58,791 nt of DNA from the NCBI GenBank assembly GCA_958430865.1, contig CAUDNR010001035.1, positions 48,979 to 107,769 of the forward strand, in the 5' to 3' direction. The stretch is from Entrophospora sp. SA101 (Eukaryota; Glomeromycota; Glomeromycetes; Entrophosporales; Entrophosporaceae). The translations under genes were made by a program, and so were the position numbers. A model generated the notes under the pieces. That model was not told where the DNA came from and did not search any database. It was given only the letters and a program-made list of their open reading frames with translations. Positions 23,253-34,749 of the stretch are shown here, in pieces (within the stretch, counting starts at the first letter, position 1; every line of letters begins with the position of its first letter).

Positions 23253-25472
23253 TTAATTTCTTAATTTCTTGTTACTTCGAGGTGACTTAGATCCATTTGT
23301 CTAAAAAACAATTATATATCATATATTATATACTATCATCCGAGTAAATCCAATCAATCATCAATCAATCAATCAATTCAATACTTACCAGTGAATTGTT
23401 GAAGTTAGAGCTATCGATGATACTCGATTTTGCTTTTTGCAAGGTTGCTTGTTTTGTCTTCAATTCATTTTCTTGTTTTTCAAGATTTTTTTTTAAATCC
23501 AACAAGTTTTGAATAGCTTTTTGTAATTCTGTCCATTTACCACAAACACTTTCAGTTGGTACAGTGGGAAGATATCCTAGTCCACATTCCTGGAAAGTCT
23601 TTTGTACTTTTGTTAATAAGTTTTGTTTTGGAACTGGTATTTTTTGACTTCTAACTGATGCTCCTATTGGGAATTTTTCACACCGTGTATGTATAGGTAT
23701 TATGGCTTCAACTTTTGAATGAGCTAAAAATTAAGAGGAAGTAACAATTAGAGAAATAACAAAAGATTATTAGAAAATTAGAAAAGTAAATCTTTATTTA
23801 CGTTCTGATACAGTGGTGGTTGAAGTTGATGTACGATAATGTTGGTTTTGTTGTTGTCTTTTAAATGAATCCCCGGCAGATAGATTGAAAGCTCTTGATG
23901 ATCCATTAAATTCAACAATAGGTGTTAATGGACCATTATGAAATGATTTCTTTCTTTTTTGCTATATAAATTATTTTATTATAATATTATTTAACTATTA
24001 ATGATAATAAATTTTCATTTTTTAATTTGTTATTATTATTATTATTATTATTTTACCGGATTTTGAATGATTTCTCGAAGGCTTAATAATTTCGCCAAAC
24101 TTTCACTCTCTTTTCTAATTTTCTTTTCAATTTGTTCAATATGCCCATATTCCTTTAACAATGACTCTTCTTCCTATAAATATATCACAATTATATGATG
24201 GTTATTCTACAAATACAAATGTAAATATAAACGATAAACATATAATAAATATCCATACCGCTATTTGTTTCGAAGAACGGTTATACAAATGACGTAAATT
24301 TTTTTTTCTTTTTTCTTCCTTTACTTTATCATAAGTATTCAATGCAATAATTGCACCTTTGTCTTGTTGATTGTTACCAGGTTGCGTTGGTCTTATTTGT
24401 AAAATCTTTTTACACACCGAGTAGTATCTTTCTTTTAAATCCTTTTTATATATTAAAAAGTGAAAAGAAAGGTGTGCGAGAATTAGTTTTTAAGATTTCT
24501 TGGTCTATTAGTATCACCATCATCATCTTTTAAATCACATATTAATAATATAAATTAATTTTATAAATTTTTACTTCAATAGTTCTAATCTTATTTGGAA
24601 AATCATATCTATCATGTATAATAATAAACCTAAGATCATATTTTCTACACATATCAAACAGATAATCAGTTTCTTCCTTGGACCAATCTCGATCTAGAAT
24701 AAATAGATTATATATATATATGTAGATATATATGTGAAGATAAAATGCTGATATATAATGTGAATCTATATTTATACCTATTAGATATTTATTATATTCA
24801 TCATCCTCATAACTCTCAATTTCGACAGAACAATTAAATCTAAAAAATGGATATATTTCTAGAAGAAAAGCTTGGCCTTAGATATAGTTTACAGCTTTAA
24901 ATTAATTAATCAATAGATAAATAAATTACCCTGATCTTCGATATTCGAGACTTTTGTCCAATGTTTTAACCTTAATCCATCATTCCTTGAATTATTAATA
25001 AATTCTTTACATTCCCTTTAGTGGATTTTAAATATTAATAAATAAATTTTTATTAAATAAATAAATTGTTATGTTTAATCAATAAATCAATCAATCAATC
25101 AATCAATGAACTGATCAAATATAGATTTATCACCATTGAACACCTTGATCCATCAATTTTGATCTAGTTTTTAGAGCAGGTCTCACAATTGCTACGGGAG
25201 ATGGTCCACCAATTAATTGAAACAATTTTTCAGTTAAAACATCTAAAATCACACACACATATATATATAACAGTGTAAGTACAATGAATGTCATTATGTC
25301 AAATATAAATAAACAAGTCATTAAAAAGTTCTTGTAATAAATACTGTCTGCAAACCATTAAATTACCTGATTCATTGTTTACATTTTCAGGTTTAGAATA
25401 ATTATTGTTTAATGAATCATTTTCTACTGTTTTCGAAAGTTCTTGAATATCTTTATTGTCAAAATAAGTCAT
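23253..25472 (-). CDS. SWC4: DMAP1/Swc4-type SANT-domain subunit
   Basis: Swc4/Eaf2 (animal DMAP1) is shared by the SWR1 and NuA4 chromatin complexes in the nucleus. The start at 25472 reads MTYFDNKDIQELSKTVEND, matching the family's DI-EL opening. Next are GGPSPVAIVRPALKTRSKLM (about 25150-25205) and WTKV. The SANT core follows, DRDWSKEETDYLFDMCRKYD then LRFIIIHDRYDFPNKIRTIE and LKERYYSVCKKIL. Then comes a linker ending EEKRKKNLRHLYNRSSKQIA, characteristic of the family, and a coiled coil HIEQIEKKIRKESESLAKLL (about 24060-24150). The C-terminal domain has RSQKIPVPKQ and GLGYLPTVPTE. At least eight exons, several with long 5' introns. The last exon (after a donor at about 23390) ends at TAA 23253. 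It appears intact; some middle splice sites were not fixed to the base. Confidence 0.88.
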
Positions 25473-25894
25473 ATTTATTTATTTTCTTTTAGATCATCAA
25501 AGAGAACATGTAATTAATTGAAATTGAAAAAGTTGAAAAAATTTTTTTATTAATTAAAATTAATTAAACATAATAAAATATATAAAATCATTTATTGACA
25601 TTGTAAAATAATTAGAAATTTCCAGTTAAAACCATTCTGTCAATATATCACGAAATTTAACAAACCTTCTTTATCATACAAGAAAGAATATGAAAGGAAA
25701 GTTAAGTTACACACTAAACCATCGCGTTCTATGCGTAGATCGACCCAAATTTTAAACGTTGCACAACAATATAATAATTGAAACACCTTTATCATGACCA
25801 AGAATTAATAATGGAGTTGTTTTATTAGAATATATAAAATTTGCAAAATTCATGATATTGATATTATTTCATAGTTTAAAATAACCTTTAATCA

Positions 25895-26660
25895 TTAATA
25901 TAAAACTGCTTTCGAAATAACATCTTGAGAAATGGGATCAGGCAAAGTTGTAGAAGACTGAAGTATCACTGTAGAGGCATGATGGTTGAATATTAATAGT
26001 ATATTGGCAAAAATTATGTTGCCTTGACCATTGATCATATCGATTAAATGCTCCTTTGAATAGAGAGTACCAAAATTATTATTTAGATTCAAAAGAGAAA
26101 ATGTTTTAGCAATGATTGTATACCTCTAAAGGAACTAATGAATTATCAGCTTGGCAAATTGTGCAACAATGAAATTAAAATAATGAGAAATGGTGCAAAG
26201 ATAATTGTGGATAACTGTCTGCATTACTGCATAGTAGTATATACACTTACAGTCATTTGTGTAGTATTTATAATATAAAAAAAAAATATAATTCATCTTT
26301 TTGATTTTACCTTGAACATAAAACAATGAAGTATTCCACTGTTTTTCAGGGATTGAAATTAGTGGTGATGGCTTGTTTATAGATGTTGTCTCTAATGGTG
26401 AAAACCGTAGAAATTCTCCTATGTGTGGTAGACATTGAGCTCGCATAAATCTAGCATAATCACCTTCAATTGGCCATTCAAAGTAAAACAATTTTGTAAT
26501 GCCATCAATCGTTTTCACTTTGTGATTTTGATTTTGGCGTGCTGGCACAAGTTGAGCAATAGAGGTCCCCTTTAATCTATGTATTGCTTCTTCTATTTTC
26601 CTTCCTTCATCTAGATTATGGCCAACATGTACATATCTCTTGATAGCATGAGAAATCTAA
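25895..26660 (-). CDS. Unknown coding fragment, minus strand
   Basis: After an AG acceptor at about 26658 the frame reads ISHAIKRYVHVGHNLDEGRK and continues through KTIDGITKLFYFEWPIEGDY, ARFMRAQCLPHIGEFLRFSP and PLISIPEKQWNTSLFYVQG to a donor near 26310. A further protein-like block, YSKEHLIDMINGQGNIIFAN, follows at 26060-25895. I do not recognise the family. There are no upstream exons, because repeat sequence starts at 26690, so this is probably the truncated 3' part of a gene. Confidence 0.4.
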
Positions 26661-26689
26661 CAAAAGGCATATTTTTTAATTAATGGAAG

Positions 26690-27235
26690 TACATATGGGG
26701 GCGCTCTAGGAAAACCAGGTTTCGAGACTTTTGGTCAAAAAAAATTTTTTTGCATGATATTAAACTATAATATCATGACTATAATTTGTGAAAAAATTAG
26801 ATGTGATTTATTTAGTACAAAAATAAATTCTTGGGGGTAACCAAAATTTTTTTGAATCGAATTTAAAAATCAAAATTTAAAAAAAGCAATGATCTACATA
26901 CTGCACATTTCATAGTCACGGAAATCATATTTAATAAAAACTATTTCGTTAATATTAAGCCGAATTTTATTATAATTTCTACTTTACTTGATAAAACGAA
27001 CTTAATGGTTTGTACAAAATAATAAAATCTAACTTTCTAAGCCGAATATGATCATAAAAATTCGTCTTATAATGATAAAATTCGGTTTAAAAATGGTCGA
27101 TCACCCAACAATCAAGTTTAGTCAAGATGATTATTACTAAATTAGGCTTTTAACCCTTTATGCTGCCAGCCCTGTTTGTATCGGATCCTATTCCCAAAAG
27201 TTCGGCTTATCGAGGTTTGACTGTAATCCCAGACT
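26690..27235. mobile_element. Decayed TIR element remnant
   Basis: The right end GGCTTATCGAGGTTTGACTGTA (27206-27227) has the form of pogo/mariner-type ends, and AAGCCGAA-like words recur subterminally at about 26960-27190. A matching left terminus was not found; the left part resembles 16990-17060. Possibly two overlapping remnants. Confidence 0.4.
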
Positions 27236-27331
27236 GAATTAGATGACGTTTTGATAGTTATTTTCTGTTGTAAAAGTTAATTTATAATATAATACTTACC
27301 ATCTGGTTATTTTAAATAAATAAAAATAAAT

Positions 27332-27800
27332 TTATTTAATTAGATGATATTTAATCTGTTGGAATGCATATATATGGGTTTTAACAAAGTTGGCTTGCTT
27401 ATTTCTAAGGCTAGCCATTTGGTAACATAGAATCATTACCTTTTTTAGGCTTATTTTTGTAGAATAATTTTTTGAAGAAGGGTTCATGCTTTGATACAGC
27501 ATATCAAAAAAACCTTTTAACGAAGGATCTCTTTCTTTGATCATTTTTATGAATTCATCAGGATCATTAATAATTTTGTTTTTTTCACGATGTTAATAAT
27601 TATATAAAACAGAAGAAAGCCTTTTTATTTGATCATTAAAAAAATAAATAAAAAATAAAAAATAGGAAATAGTAGTTAATATTTGATAACCTTTAATATG
27701 TTTATTTGATGGTCGAGTGATTTTTAATTCTATAACTTGATTTTGTAATTCCTGTAAAGTAAAATTAGATGTGGATATTTATTTCCATTTCCTTCCTCCA
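27332..27800 (-). pseudogene. Left-arm copy of repeat-associated gene
   Basis: This copy preserves the later part: MIKERDPSLKGFFDMLYQSM, MNPSSKNYSTKISLKK and MILCYQMASLRNKQANFVKT. The last motif resembles a region common in repeated, transposon-like gene families of glomeromycetes (inference). The 5' part, equivalent to MEININTSN in the right arm, has a 2-base loss that shifts the frame and a 12-15 base deletion. A TAA also interrupts the middle, as in the other arm. Confidence 0.5.
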
Positions 27801-28357
27801 TATGGTCTTATAATATCTATTATTTCTAATGTATATAAATATGTATGTGTGTAAACGTGAATGTGATGTATATGTAAACATGAATGTATAAAACGTCCGC
27901 TGTTACCAAATTGTAAAAACGAATTTAAACACTCTTACAAATATTTTAATTGTGGTAAAAATATATTCTCCATTTTAAAAATAATATCCTATTTATAATG
28001 ATAAAAATAAAAGATAATCAATCTCATCTATTTAAATGTTCTAAACATAATTGGTAAAAATAATTAATATTATTAATACATAAACTTAATTTGTCACAAA
28101 CATTCTTTAATTAAAAATAAGATCTTATAACAAATCTTAGGAATAATTCGCAATCTTTATTTAAAAAATAAAAATGTACAATCAAAGAAATTAGAAAAAG
28201 GAGAAAAAACGACGGAGAACGACGAGGAATAAACGAGTAAGTGTTTATCATAATAATGGAGGTTATTGACACTTGTCGCGTCAGACTAAGTGACTTGCAC
28301 TATATATAATAATTTTTGATTTTTTTAATATTACAAGAAAAACTCTTGACAAAGTAA

Positions 28358-28940
28358 ATGAAGAAATCATTCATGGGTAAGTGTTATTCATTAAAAAAGA
28401 ATGGTGGTGGTGGTTATGATGCATCACAACTTGTTGTCATTCTAGTTTCCAGCTATAATAATAAACTTTGGTTTTTTTTAAATAGTGCTGCTCACGAGCT
28501 TTCAGAAATAAAAAAAGTTCAAGAGGAATCGTCAAAAATCATTGCTGAATTGGAAGATAAAGTCTCGAAATTTAAAAAAATTCAAGAGGAATCGTTACAA
28601 GCCATTATAGAAAAAATCAAAAAATTCCAAGAGGCATCTTCACAAACAATTGTTAAATTGGAAGACGAAATTTTAGATTTGAAAAAAAATTCAAGAAACA
28701 TCATTACAAGTTATTACCAAGTTCGAAGATATTTCAACAACACAGGTCTCAAAACCCGAAGTAATCACTGCTAAACCAACAGAAATACCAAAAAATCCTG
28801 AAATTCATACAAAAATTTATGAAAGCATAAATAAACCTGAAGAATCATTTAAACTTCGAGTAAAACAAGCAAGGATGAGTACTTTTATTCAGCCAACCAC
28901 AGATACAGATTATCAAATTAAAAAACGAAAAAAAAATTAA
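28358..28940 (+). pseudogene. Coiled-coil gene, left-arm copy (frameshifted)
   Basis: Exon 1 (28358-28376, MKKSFM) joins in phase 1 to an exon starting at 28506 and reads EIKKVQEESSKIIAELEDK, then KFKKIQEESLQAIIEKIKKF, a heptad coiled coil of repeated K-I-Q-E-E-S units. At a run of eight A residues (about 28682-28689) the frame shifts and stops at 28774. The continuing frame gives IQETSLQVITKFEDI, KPEVITAKPTEIPKNPEIHT and MSTFIQPTTDTDYQIKKRKK, stopping at 28940. The same eight-A shift is in the right arm, so it predates the duplication, was copied by gene conversion, or is tolerated. Function unknown. Confidence 0.5.
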
Positions 28941-29050
28941 AGGACGATCATGTGTTAAATATGTATTAAACTAATAACATGCTCATAATAATATATAATG
29001 TTATTCGAAAATATTAATATTTGCAATTATAATAAATAATATGTATGGTA

Positions 29051-29777
29051 TTAAATAATATTTTTTTGTATTGAAAGTGATCTCGCCATATACTTACTTC
29101 TCTCATCTAATTCCATAGACATTTTCAATTCCTGTCGCAAATTATTTATGTTGTTTTCCACTAATTTATTTAACACATGATCGTCCTTTAATTTTTTTTT
29201 TCGTTTTTTAATTTGATAATCTGTGGTATCTGTGGTTGGCTGAATAAAAGTACTCATCCTTGCTTGTTTTACTCGAAGTTTAAATGATTCTTCAGGTTTA
29301 TTTATGCTTTCATAAATTTTTGTATGAATTTCAGGATTTTTTGGTATTTCTGTTGGTTTAGCAGTGATTACTTCGGGTTTTGAGACCTGTGTTGTTGAAA
29401 TATCTTCGAACTTGGTAATAACTTGTAATGATGTTTCTTGAATTTTTTTTCAAATCTAAAATTTCGTCTTCCAATTTAACAATTGTTTGTGAAGATGCCT
29501 CTTGGAATTTTTTGATTTTTTCTATAATGGCTTGTAACGATTCCTCTTGAATTTTTTTAAATTTCGAGATTTTATCTTCCAATTCAGCAATGATTTTTGA
29601 CGATTCCTCTTGAACTTTTTTTATTTCTGAAAGCTCGTTTTGAGCAGCACTATTTAAAAAAAAACAAAGTTTATTATTATAGCTGGAAGCTAGAATGACA
29701 ACAAGTTGTGATGCATCATAACCACCACCACCATTCTTTTTTAACGAATAACACTTACCCATGAATGATTTCTTCAT
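29051..29777 (-). pseudogene. Coiled-coil gene, right-arm copy (frameshifted)
   Basis: Mirror of the left copy. Exon 1 is 29777-29759 and exon 2 starts at 29626, with the same coiled-coil repeats and the same eight-A frameshift. A longer A-run in the tail (ten instead of nine) keeps the last frame open through HVLNKLVENNINNLRQELKM and ELDERSKYMARSLSIQ to a stop at 29051, so this copy carries a C-terminus that the left arm lacks because its arm ends first. Confidence 0.5.
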
Positions 29778-30370
29778 TTACTTTGTCAAGAGTTTTTCTT
29801 GTAATATTAAAAAAATCAAAATTATTATATATAGTGCAAGTCACTTAGTCTGACGCGACAAGTGTCAATAACCCCCATTATTATGATAAACACTTACTCG
29901 TTTATTCCTCGTCGTTCTCCGTCATTTTTTCTCCTTTTTCTAATTTCTTGATTGTACATTTTTATTTTTTAAATAAAGATTGCGAATTATTCCTAAGATT
30001 TGTTATAAGATCTTATTTTTATTGCACTATTAATTAAAGAATGTTTTAGTGACAAATTAAGTTTATGTATTAATAATATTAATTATTTTTACCAATTATG
30101 TTTAGAACATTTAAATAGATGAGATTGATTATCTTTTATTTTTATCATTATAAATAGGATATTATTTTTAAAATGGAGAATATATTTTTACCACAATTAA
30201 AATATTTGTAAGAGAGTATTTAAATTCGTTTTTGCAAATTCTTTACAATTTGGTAACAGCGGACGTTTTATACATTCATGTTTACATATACATCACATTC
30301 ACGTTTACACACATACATATTAATATACATTAGAAATAATAGATATTATAAGACCATATGGAGGAAGGAA

Positions 30371-30747
30371 ATGGAAATAAATATCAACACATCTAATTTA
30401 ACTTTACAGGAATTACAGAATCAAGTTATAGAATTAAAAGCAGAATTAGAAAAAATCACTCGACCATCAAATCAACATATTAAAGGTTATCAAATATCAA
30501 CTTTTATTTATTTTTTTAATGATCAAATAAAAAGGCTTTCTTCTGTTTTATATAATTATTAACATCGTGAAAAAAACAAAATTATCAATGATCCTGATGA
30601 ATCCATAAAAATGATCAAAGAAAGAGATCCTTCGTTAAAAGGTTTTTTTGATATGCTGTATCAAAGATTCTATGTTACCAAATGGCTAGCCTTAGAAATA
30701 AGCAAGCCAACTTTGTTAAAACCCATATATATGCATTCCACAGATTA
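30371..30747 (+). pseudogene. Right-arm copy of repeat-associated gene
   Basis: MEININTSNLTLQELQNQVI and ELKAELEKITRPSNQHIK form a short coiled coil. The frame then runs to YNY, a TAA at 30560, and on in the same frame as REKNKIINDPDESIKMIKER and DPSLKGFFDMLYQ. About 50 bases present in the left arm are missing here, which changes the frame and replaces the MASLRNKQ motif. Broken by one nonsense codon and one deletion. Confidence 0.5.
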
Positions 30748-30759
30748 AATAAATTTATT

Positions 30760-32385
30760 GTTTATGTGTAACCTTTTCGTGAAACAATGAATGTCCACCT
30801 ATTACTATTACTACGCAACAAACGCGTAATATAAATATTATTATTGGCACTTGGTGTCGTACAATGAATTTTTTTTTGTTGACACGATTGATTTTTTTTT
30901 TTTTTTTTTGGGAAAACAATTATTTTTTAAAAATGACAAAACGTGAGTGATGTTGTTTGGCATGATTCTGAAGACATGTTAATAACTAACCAGAGGCAAC
31001 TTTTTTTTAATTTGCATTGATATGTCTTATTTTATATAAATATTATAGTTGAAATCAAAGCGTGGAGCAGATCTTGCTGGGTAATTATGAGATTCTCATC
31101 AATAGTAAATGAGCCTTTTGTAATCAATATTAATATTAAATAATAAATAATTACATGTCAAGGCAGCACACCATTGAAAAAGAAACAATTCAAATATAAA
31201 ACAATTCAAATATCGGAAATCTACAGACATTGAAGCACGCACACTACCTTGAACATGTTACAGTCATTCTCACACGTTCCTTGTGCACAAGGTTAATCTG
31301 ACCTCATCCCCTGATGATATGATGCTACCAAATTCCAGGGAGGGGGCGTATGGCCCTGGAATTTATCGAAACTGCATCAATTGTCAAGGACATTTTTGAT
31401 AATCTTCTCTCACAGCATCCAGACTAGAGAAAGCTGACAAGTTAGCTGAAAAGTTTCCTGCAACGACCCACTTCTAAAGTAAAGTAAGTTGATTTAGATA
31501 TTTATCATATGATTGTTGTTATAAAAAATATTGGGTTACCATAGTATTGGCCAAAACTACCTTTTTTTCAAAAATATGATTATTTTGTTTGGTATGTTAT
31601 ATATAAATTAATCATTTTCTGTTTCTTTAATTTTTATTTGACCAACTGAATTTAAATGGGGGTAGGGTTGTTGGTGAGTAGGCATGCCACCAACAAGACA
31701 GCAACCCAAGACTCAAAACTCTGAATCCAAAACAAAAACTCTCCTGCATTGGAGAATTTTGAACTAGTTGCAGACACCAACTTTATTCTAGAGAGGGGTA
31801 ACACAAAGCAATCATCACCCAAGCACCAGCTATCAGTGATCACAGCCAGCCTGGTCTGAGAGGAAGATAAAGGGAATGTTTTGTCCAAAGCCTTCCAACT
31901 TGTTAAAGACTATTTCACCTGTGGGAAAAAATTCCATGGTGCTGAACTGTGCTTAATTGCACCGTCTTGCATGTTTGTGACAGGAAAATTTAATTAAATC
32001 TGACACCTGTGATCAACATCAGATTTATTATTCATGGTTTTTTAAGGAACTATACAAGAAAGAGAAAATTTTCTTATTGATCTTCCTTATTCATTTATTT
32101 TTTGCGAATCCCTAGAGATTTGGGTAAACACACATATTATTGTTTCAAAATCGTGTTCCTTAAAATTTTCATTTCTGCATGGCCTTGGTATTATTTATTA
32201 CTCAGGTGATGCAATTTTTTGTTATGTTAATGACAACATCAAAATGTATTGAATAATCATAATAATCATCATGAACATTGTGATAGATGTGGAGACAAAA
32301 GGATTCACATGTGAGGAAAGTATTAAATAGCAATATCATGTTTGTTTATTTTATTTTAATCAAGATATATAATTATATAATTTTG
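30760..32385. other. Intergenic with coding scraps
   Basis: It contains a long T run near 30890 and GC-richer, protein-like scraps: ALEFIETASIVKDIFDNLLS at about 31350-31412 (plus) and FQLVKDYFTCGKKFHGAELC at about 31893-31950 (plus). Both are isolated and flanked by stops; they look like eroded gene or transposon pieces, not recognised. Confidence 0.35.
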
Positions 32386-32387
32386 TA

Positions 32388-32545
32388 AACTACTAAATGT
32401 AACTAATGGGCAGTTATATAACAGGTTACCAGAGTTTGCATTTAGATTTGGCAGGAGAAAATACAGGATGGGGTGTTGGGTGAAATTAATTTCTAATTCT
32501 AGTAACCTATTATATAACGGCCTGTTACATTTAGTAACAATTCTT
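32388..32545. mobile_element. Fold-back MITE, about 155 bp
   Basis: Left end ACTAAATGTAACTAATGGG and CAGTTATATAACAGGTTACC; the right end TAGTAACCTATTATATAACG and GTTACATTTAGTAAC is its reverse complement with few mismatches. It forms an almost complete hairpin with a loop of roughly 60 bases. Confidence 0.65.
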
Positions 32546-32705
32546 TTTTGTTCAGTTAAATTGACTTTTCCAGATATTTCATTAAATTGCAGTCAAGTGG
32601 AGATTAAAAATACCATTTTTGTTATTATTTTTTTTTTTTCTACTCTTGCAATGGTACTAGCTTTCTAATAATTCTGAAATCGTTTGTTTATTTTTAGCAT
32701 TACAC

Positions 32706-32790
32706 AGTGAGTCTCGATTTAACGGACCTCGATTTAGCGGATTTAGGTGTTTAACGGATAAATTTTCAAAACAGTCACAGGACATTTCCC
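32706..32790 (+). repeat. Terminal remnant of pogo/mariner-like element
   Basis: CAGTGAGTCTCGATTTAACG and further ATTTAACGGA/TTTAGCGGA words have the form of the terminal inverted repeats of pogo-type elements. No partner end was identified nearby; related AACGGATC words occur at 37255-37275 in the opposite sense. Confidence 0.4.
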
Positions 32791-32817
32791 GCCGATCTAT
32801 AGGAGGTGTAAAACATA

Positions 32818-33437
32818 CAGTGCGGATCATCTATACTCAAAAGTTAAAATTTTTGAAATATTATGTGTTCCACACATTGGATTTTAAAAAACTTACCACC
32901 ATTCAACTCAGCTTTAAAAGGGGAGTCTATTAATCTAAAAAAAAAATTTGTCTCAAATTTTCTTTTCATAGGTTTTTTAAATTTGAAAGTTATGCTCAGA
33001 AGTGCAACAATAATTTTCGTGTTACAATATTTTGAATCTCACGACCAAATTTGGTAATGATTTTCTTTTAATGTAATATGTTCGTTAAACTTTTTTGTTG
33101 TAAAGAACTTTTATTTATTAATAAAAAAAGGAAATAATAAATCAAATAAATCAAATGTATGTTGTAGAAAATATTCCATGAAAAAAAAGTTGTTACACGA
33201 AATTTACTTAGTCTCAATTTCTTAAATGAATAACAAAATTCGGAATTTTCAAAATGCTAAGGCTCTGCCAATTTTCAGTTTAAGAAAAAACCAGCCGATA
33301 AGTTTGAAGCTTGAGTCATGAACAATAAAACTTATCGCTTAAATTTTTTAAAATGATATAATTTTTTTTTGCTTTAGTATTTTGAAGTTGACCAATTGTT
33401 ACTATTAGCAATTAATGATTATAGATGATCTGCACCG
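32818..33437 (+). mobile_element. TA-flanked TIR element, 620 bp (empty-site copy)
   Basis: It starts CAGTGCGGATCATCTATA and ends TATAGATGATCTGCACCG, flanked on both sides by TA (32816-32817, 33438-33439), as for Tc1/mariner-type insertions. It has no transposase frame. It is collinear, in inverse orientation, with 44943-47376 but lacks the 1.86-kb insertion found there. Confidence 0.75.
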
Positions 33438-33744
33438 TAGCTGTTTTCTTCTTCACTACCAAGCCAGGTACGTATCCAAAATTACTAAATAAAATTTATT
33501 AAATATTACCTTACTAAAATAAAAGAAAAGAAAAGAAATAAAAAATAAGAGAAATAATTATGTACAGGATTAGAATGAATTTATTGTTAGAGCTAGATTT
33601 ATTATCATTACAAAACAAGGACAAAGTACAAGTTTGTTATTTGTTAAATTATTATACGATTTTTATGATAATGATAAAGATGATTAAGATGATACATGAA
33701 GTTAAACAAATTACGATGTTATTTATGCATGTTAAAGGTTTTAT

Positions 33745-34450
33745 CATCTAGTTCTCCGATTTCTTTGAAATCCTAATTTATCCTAATCAAATGTATTCCT
33801 TAAACGTTATTTGAACCTTCCGTGTAGAATTGTTATCAAGTTATTCCGAGTCTTAATCAAGTAATTTAAATTCCTTCGTTTAAATTTTCGGGTCATCCTA
33901 TATACAGAAAGGTTCTTTTTATGAAATATACAGAACCTATGTGCCCAAATAAGAATTTATTTTTGAAGTTGGTAAGCAGTCCATAATTCCTACCACCCAA
34001 GCCTCACAAGTTTAATCGTCACATATAGATAACTGTCACGAGGAAGTTACAAAAATTTGTGCTATTTCCTTTTTTATATAATGAATTGCCATTTTTGGTA
34101 GGTCCTGTATATTCCGTAAAAAGATCCTTTCTGTATATAATAATAATATTTTCCCTTCTGTTATATAGGATATTCCTTAAAATTTAATTAATATGAGAGT
34201 TACATTTTAGTAGAATATTTATTTCTCCGTTATTTTCCGTGCAAATGCAAATTTTATAAATTAAAATCATTTCTGATTTATTTATTATTATTGATTTCCG
34301 TATAATCATGTATTTTTCCGCAAAAACTATCAAAATCAATTTCTAAATAAGGATAACACGCGTCCAACCCACCAATAAAATTGGATATTTTCATGGTGCT
34401 GCGCAAATTTGCGGATTTTTTTTGCGGAAAAATACATGATTTTATTTTCC
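33745..34450 (-). repeat. Dispersed repeat, copy 2 (inverse of 11330-11970)
   Basis: Reverse-complement counterpart of the repeat at 11330-11970, sharing the ATTTTATTGGTGGGTTG block and the ends. It has an extra segment with a paired stretch (CAGAAAGGTTCTTTTTATG at 33905 against GATCCTTTCTGTATATAAT at 34125), suggesting an insertion. Confidence 0.6.
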
Positions 34451-34559
34451 GTGATATGTAAAATTACTATTTTACAATATTCATTTTTTAATATATACTA
34501 TATATTATTACTAATTATTACTTTATATATAGGATTGTATAAATAATTCACAAATAATA

Positions 34560-34742
34560 ATTGCAGATATCACCAAATCTATCAGACAAAAAGAACTTGG
34601 TAAAGGTTATGTTACAGATTCAGATGGTAATGAATCAGAATTTAAACACGAAACTGTAAATATGTAAAAAAAGGACAATGAGAATAGTGATATAAAAGTT
34701 CATAATGGTCTATTTGATGATTATAATACTGAGAACTCATAA
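34560..34742 (+). pseudogene. Unrecognised exon fragment
   Basis: After GCAG the frame reads ITKSIRQKELGKGYVTDSDG, NESEFKHETVNM, a TAA, and then an Asn/Asp-rich stretch NENSDIKVHNGLFDDYN. Protein-like but isolated; the family is not recognised. Confidence 0.3.
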
Positions 34743-34749
34743 TATAATA

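Larger units (their letters stand above)
27325..30757. repeat. 3.4-kb near-palindrome (long inverted repeat)
   Basis: The left arm (about 27325-28960) and the right arm (about 29168-30757) are reverse complements over about 1.6 kb, with a 207-base spacer. Differences show the arms are not an exact artefact. The left has about 50 extra bases near 27430-27485, the right has 12-15 extra bases near 30440, one A-run is 9 versus 10 long, and there are scattered substitutions. Each arm contains the same divergent pair of broken genes. Confidence 0.92.

Noticed and set aside
27325..30757. Reading the palindrome as an assembly artefact.
   Set aside because: The arms differ by several indels and substitutions and end at different points of the gene, which a simple mis-join would not produce; still worth a long-read check.
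31652..31888. 78-codon minus-strand frame in GC-richer DNA.
   Set aside because: The plus strand over the adjoining 31.8-32.0 kb has the more protein-like order (KDYFTCGKKFHGAEL), so this frame is probably antisense to an eroded gene.
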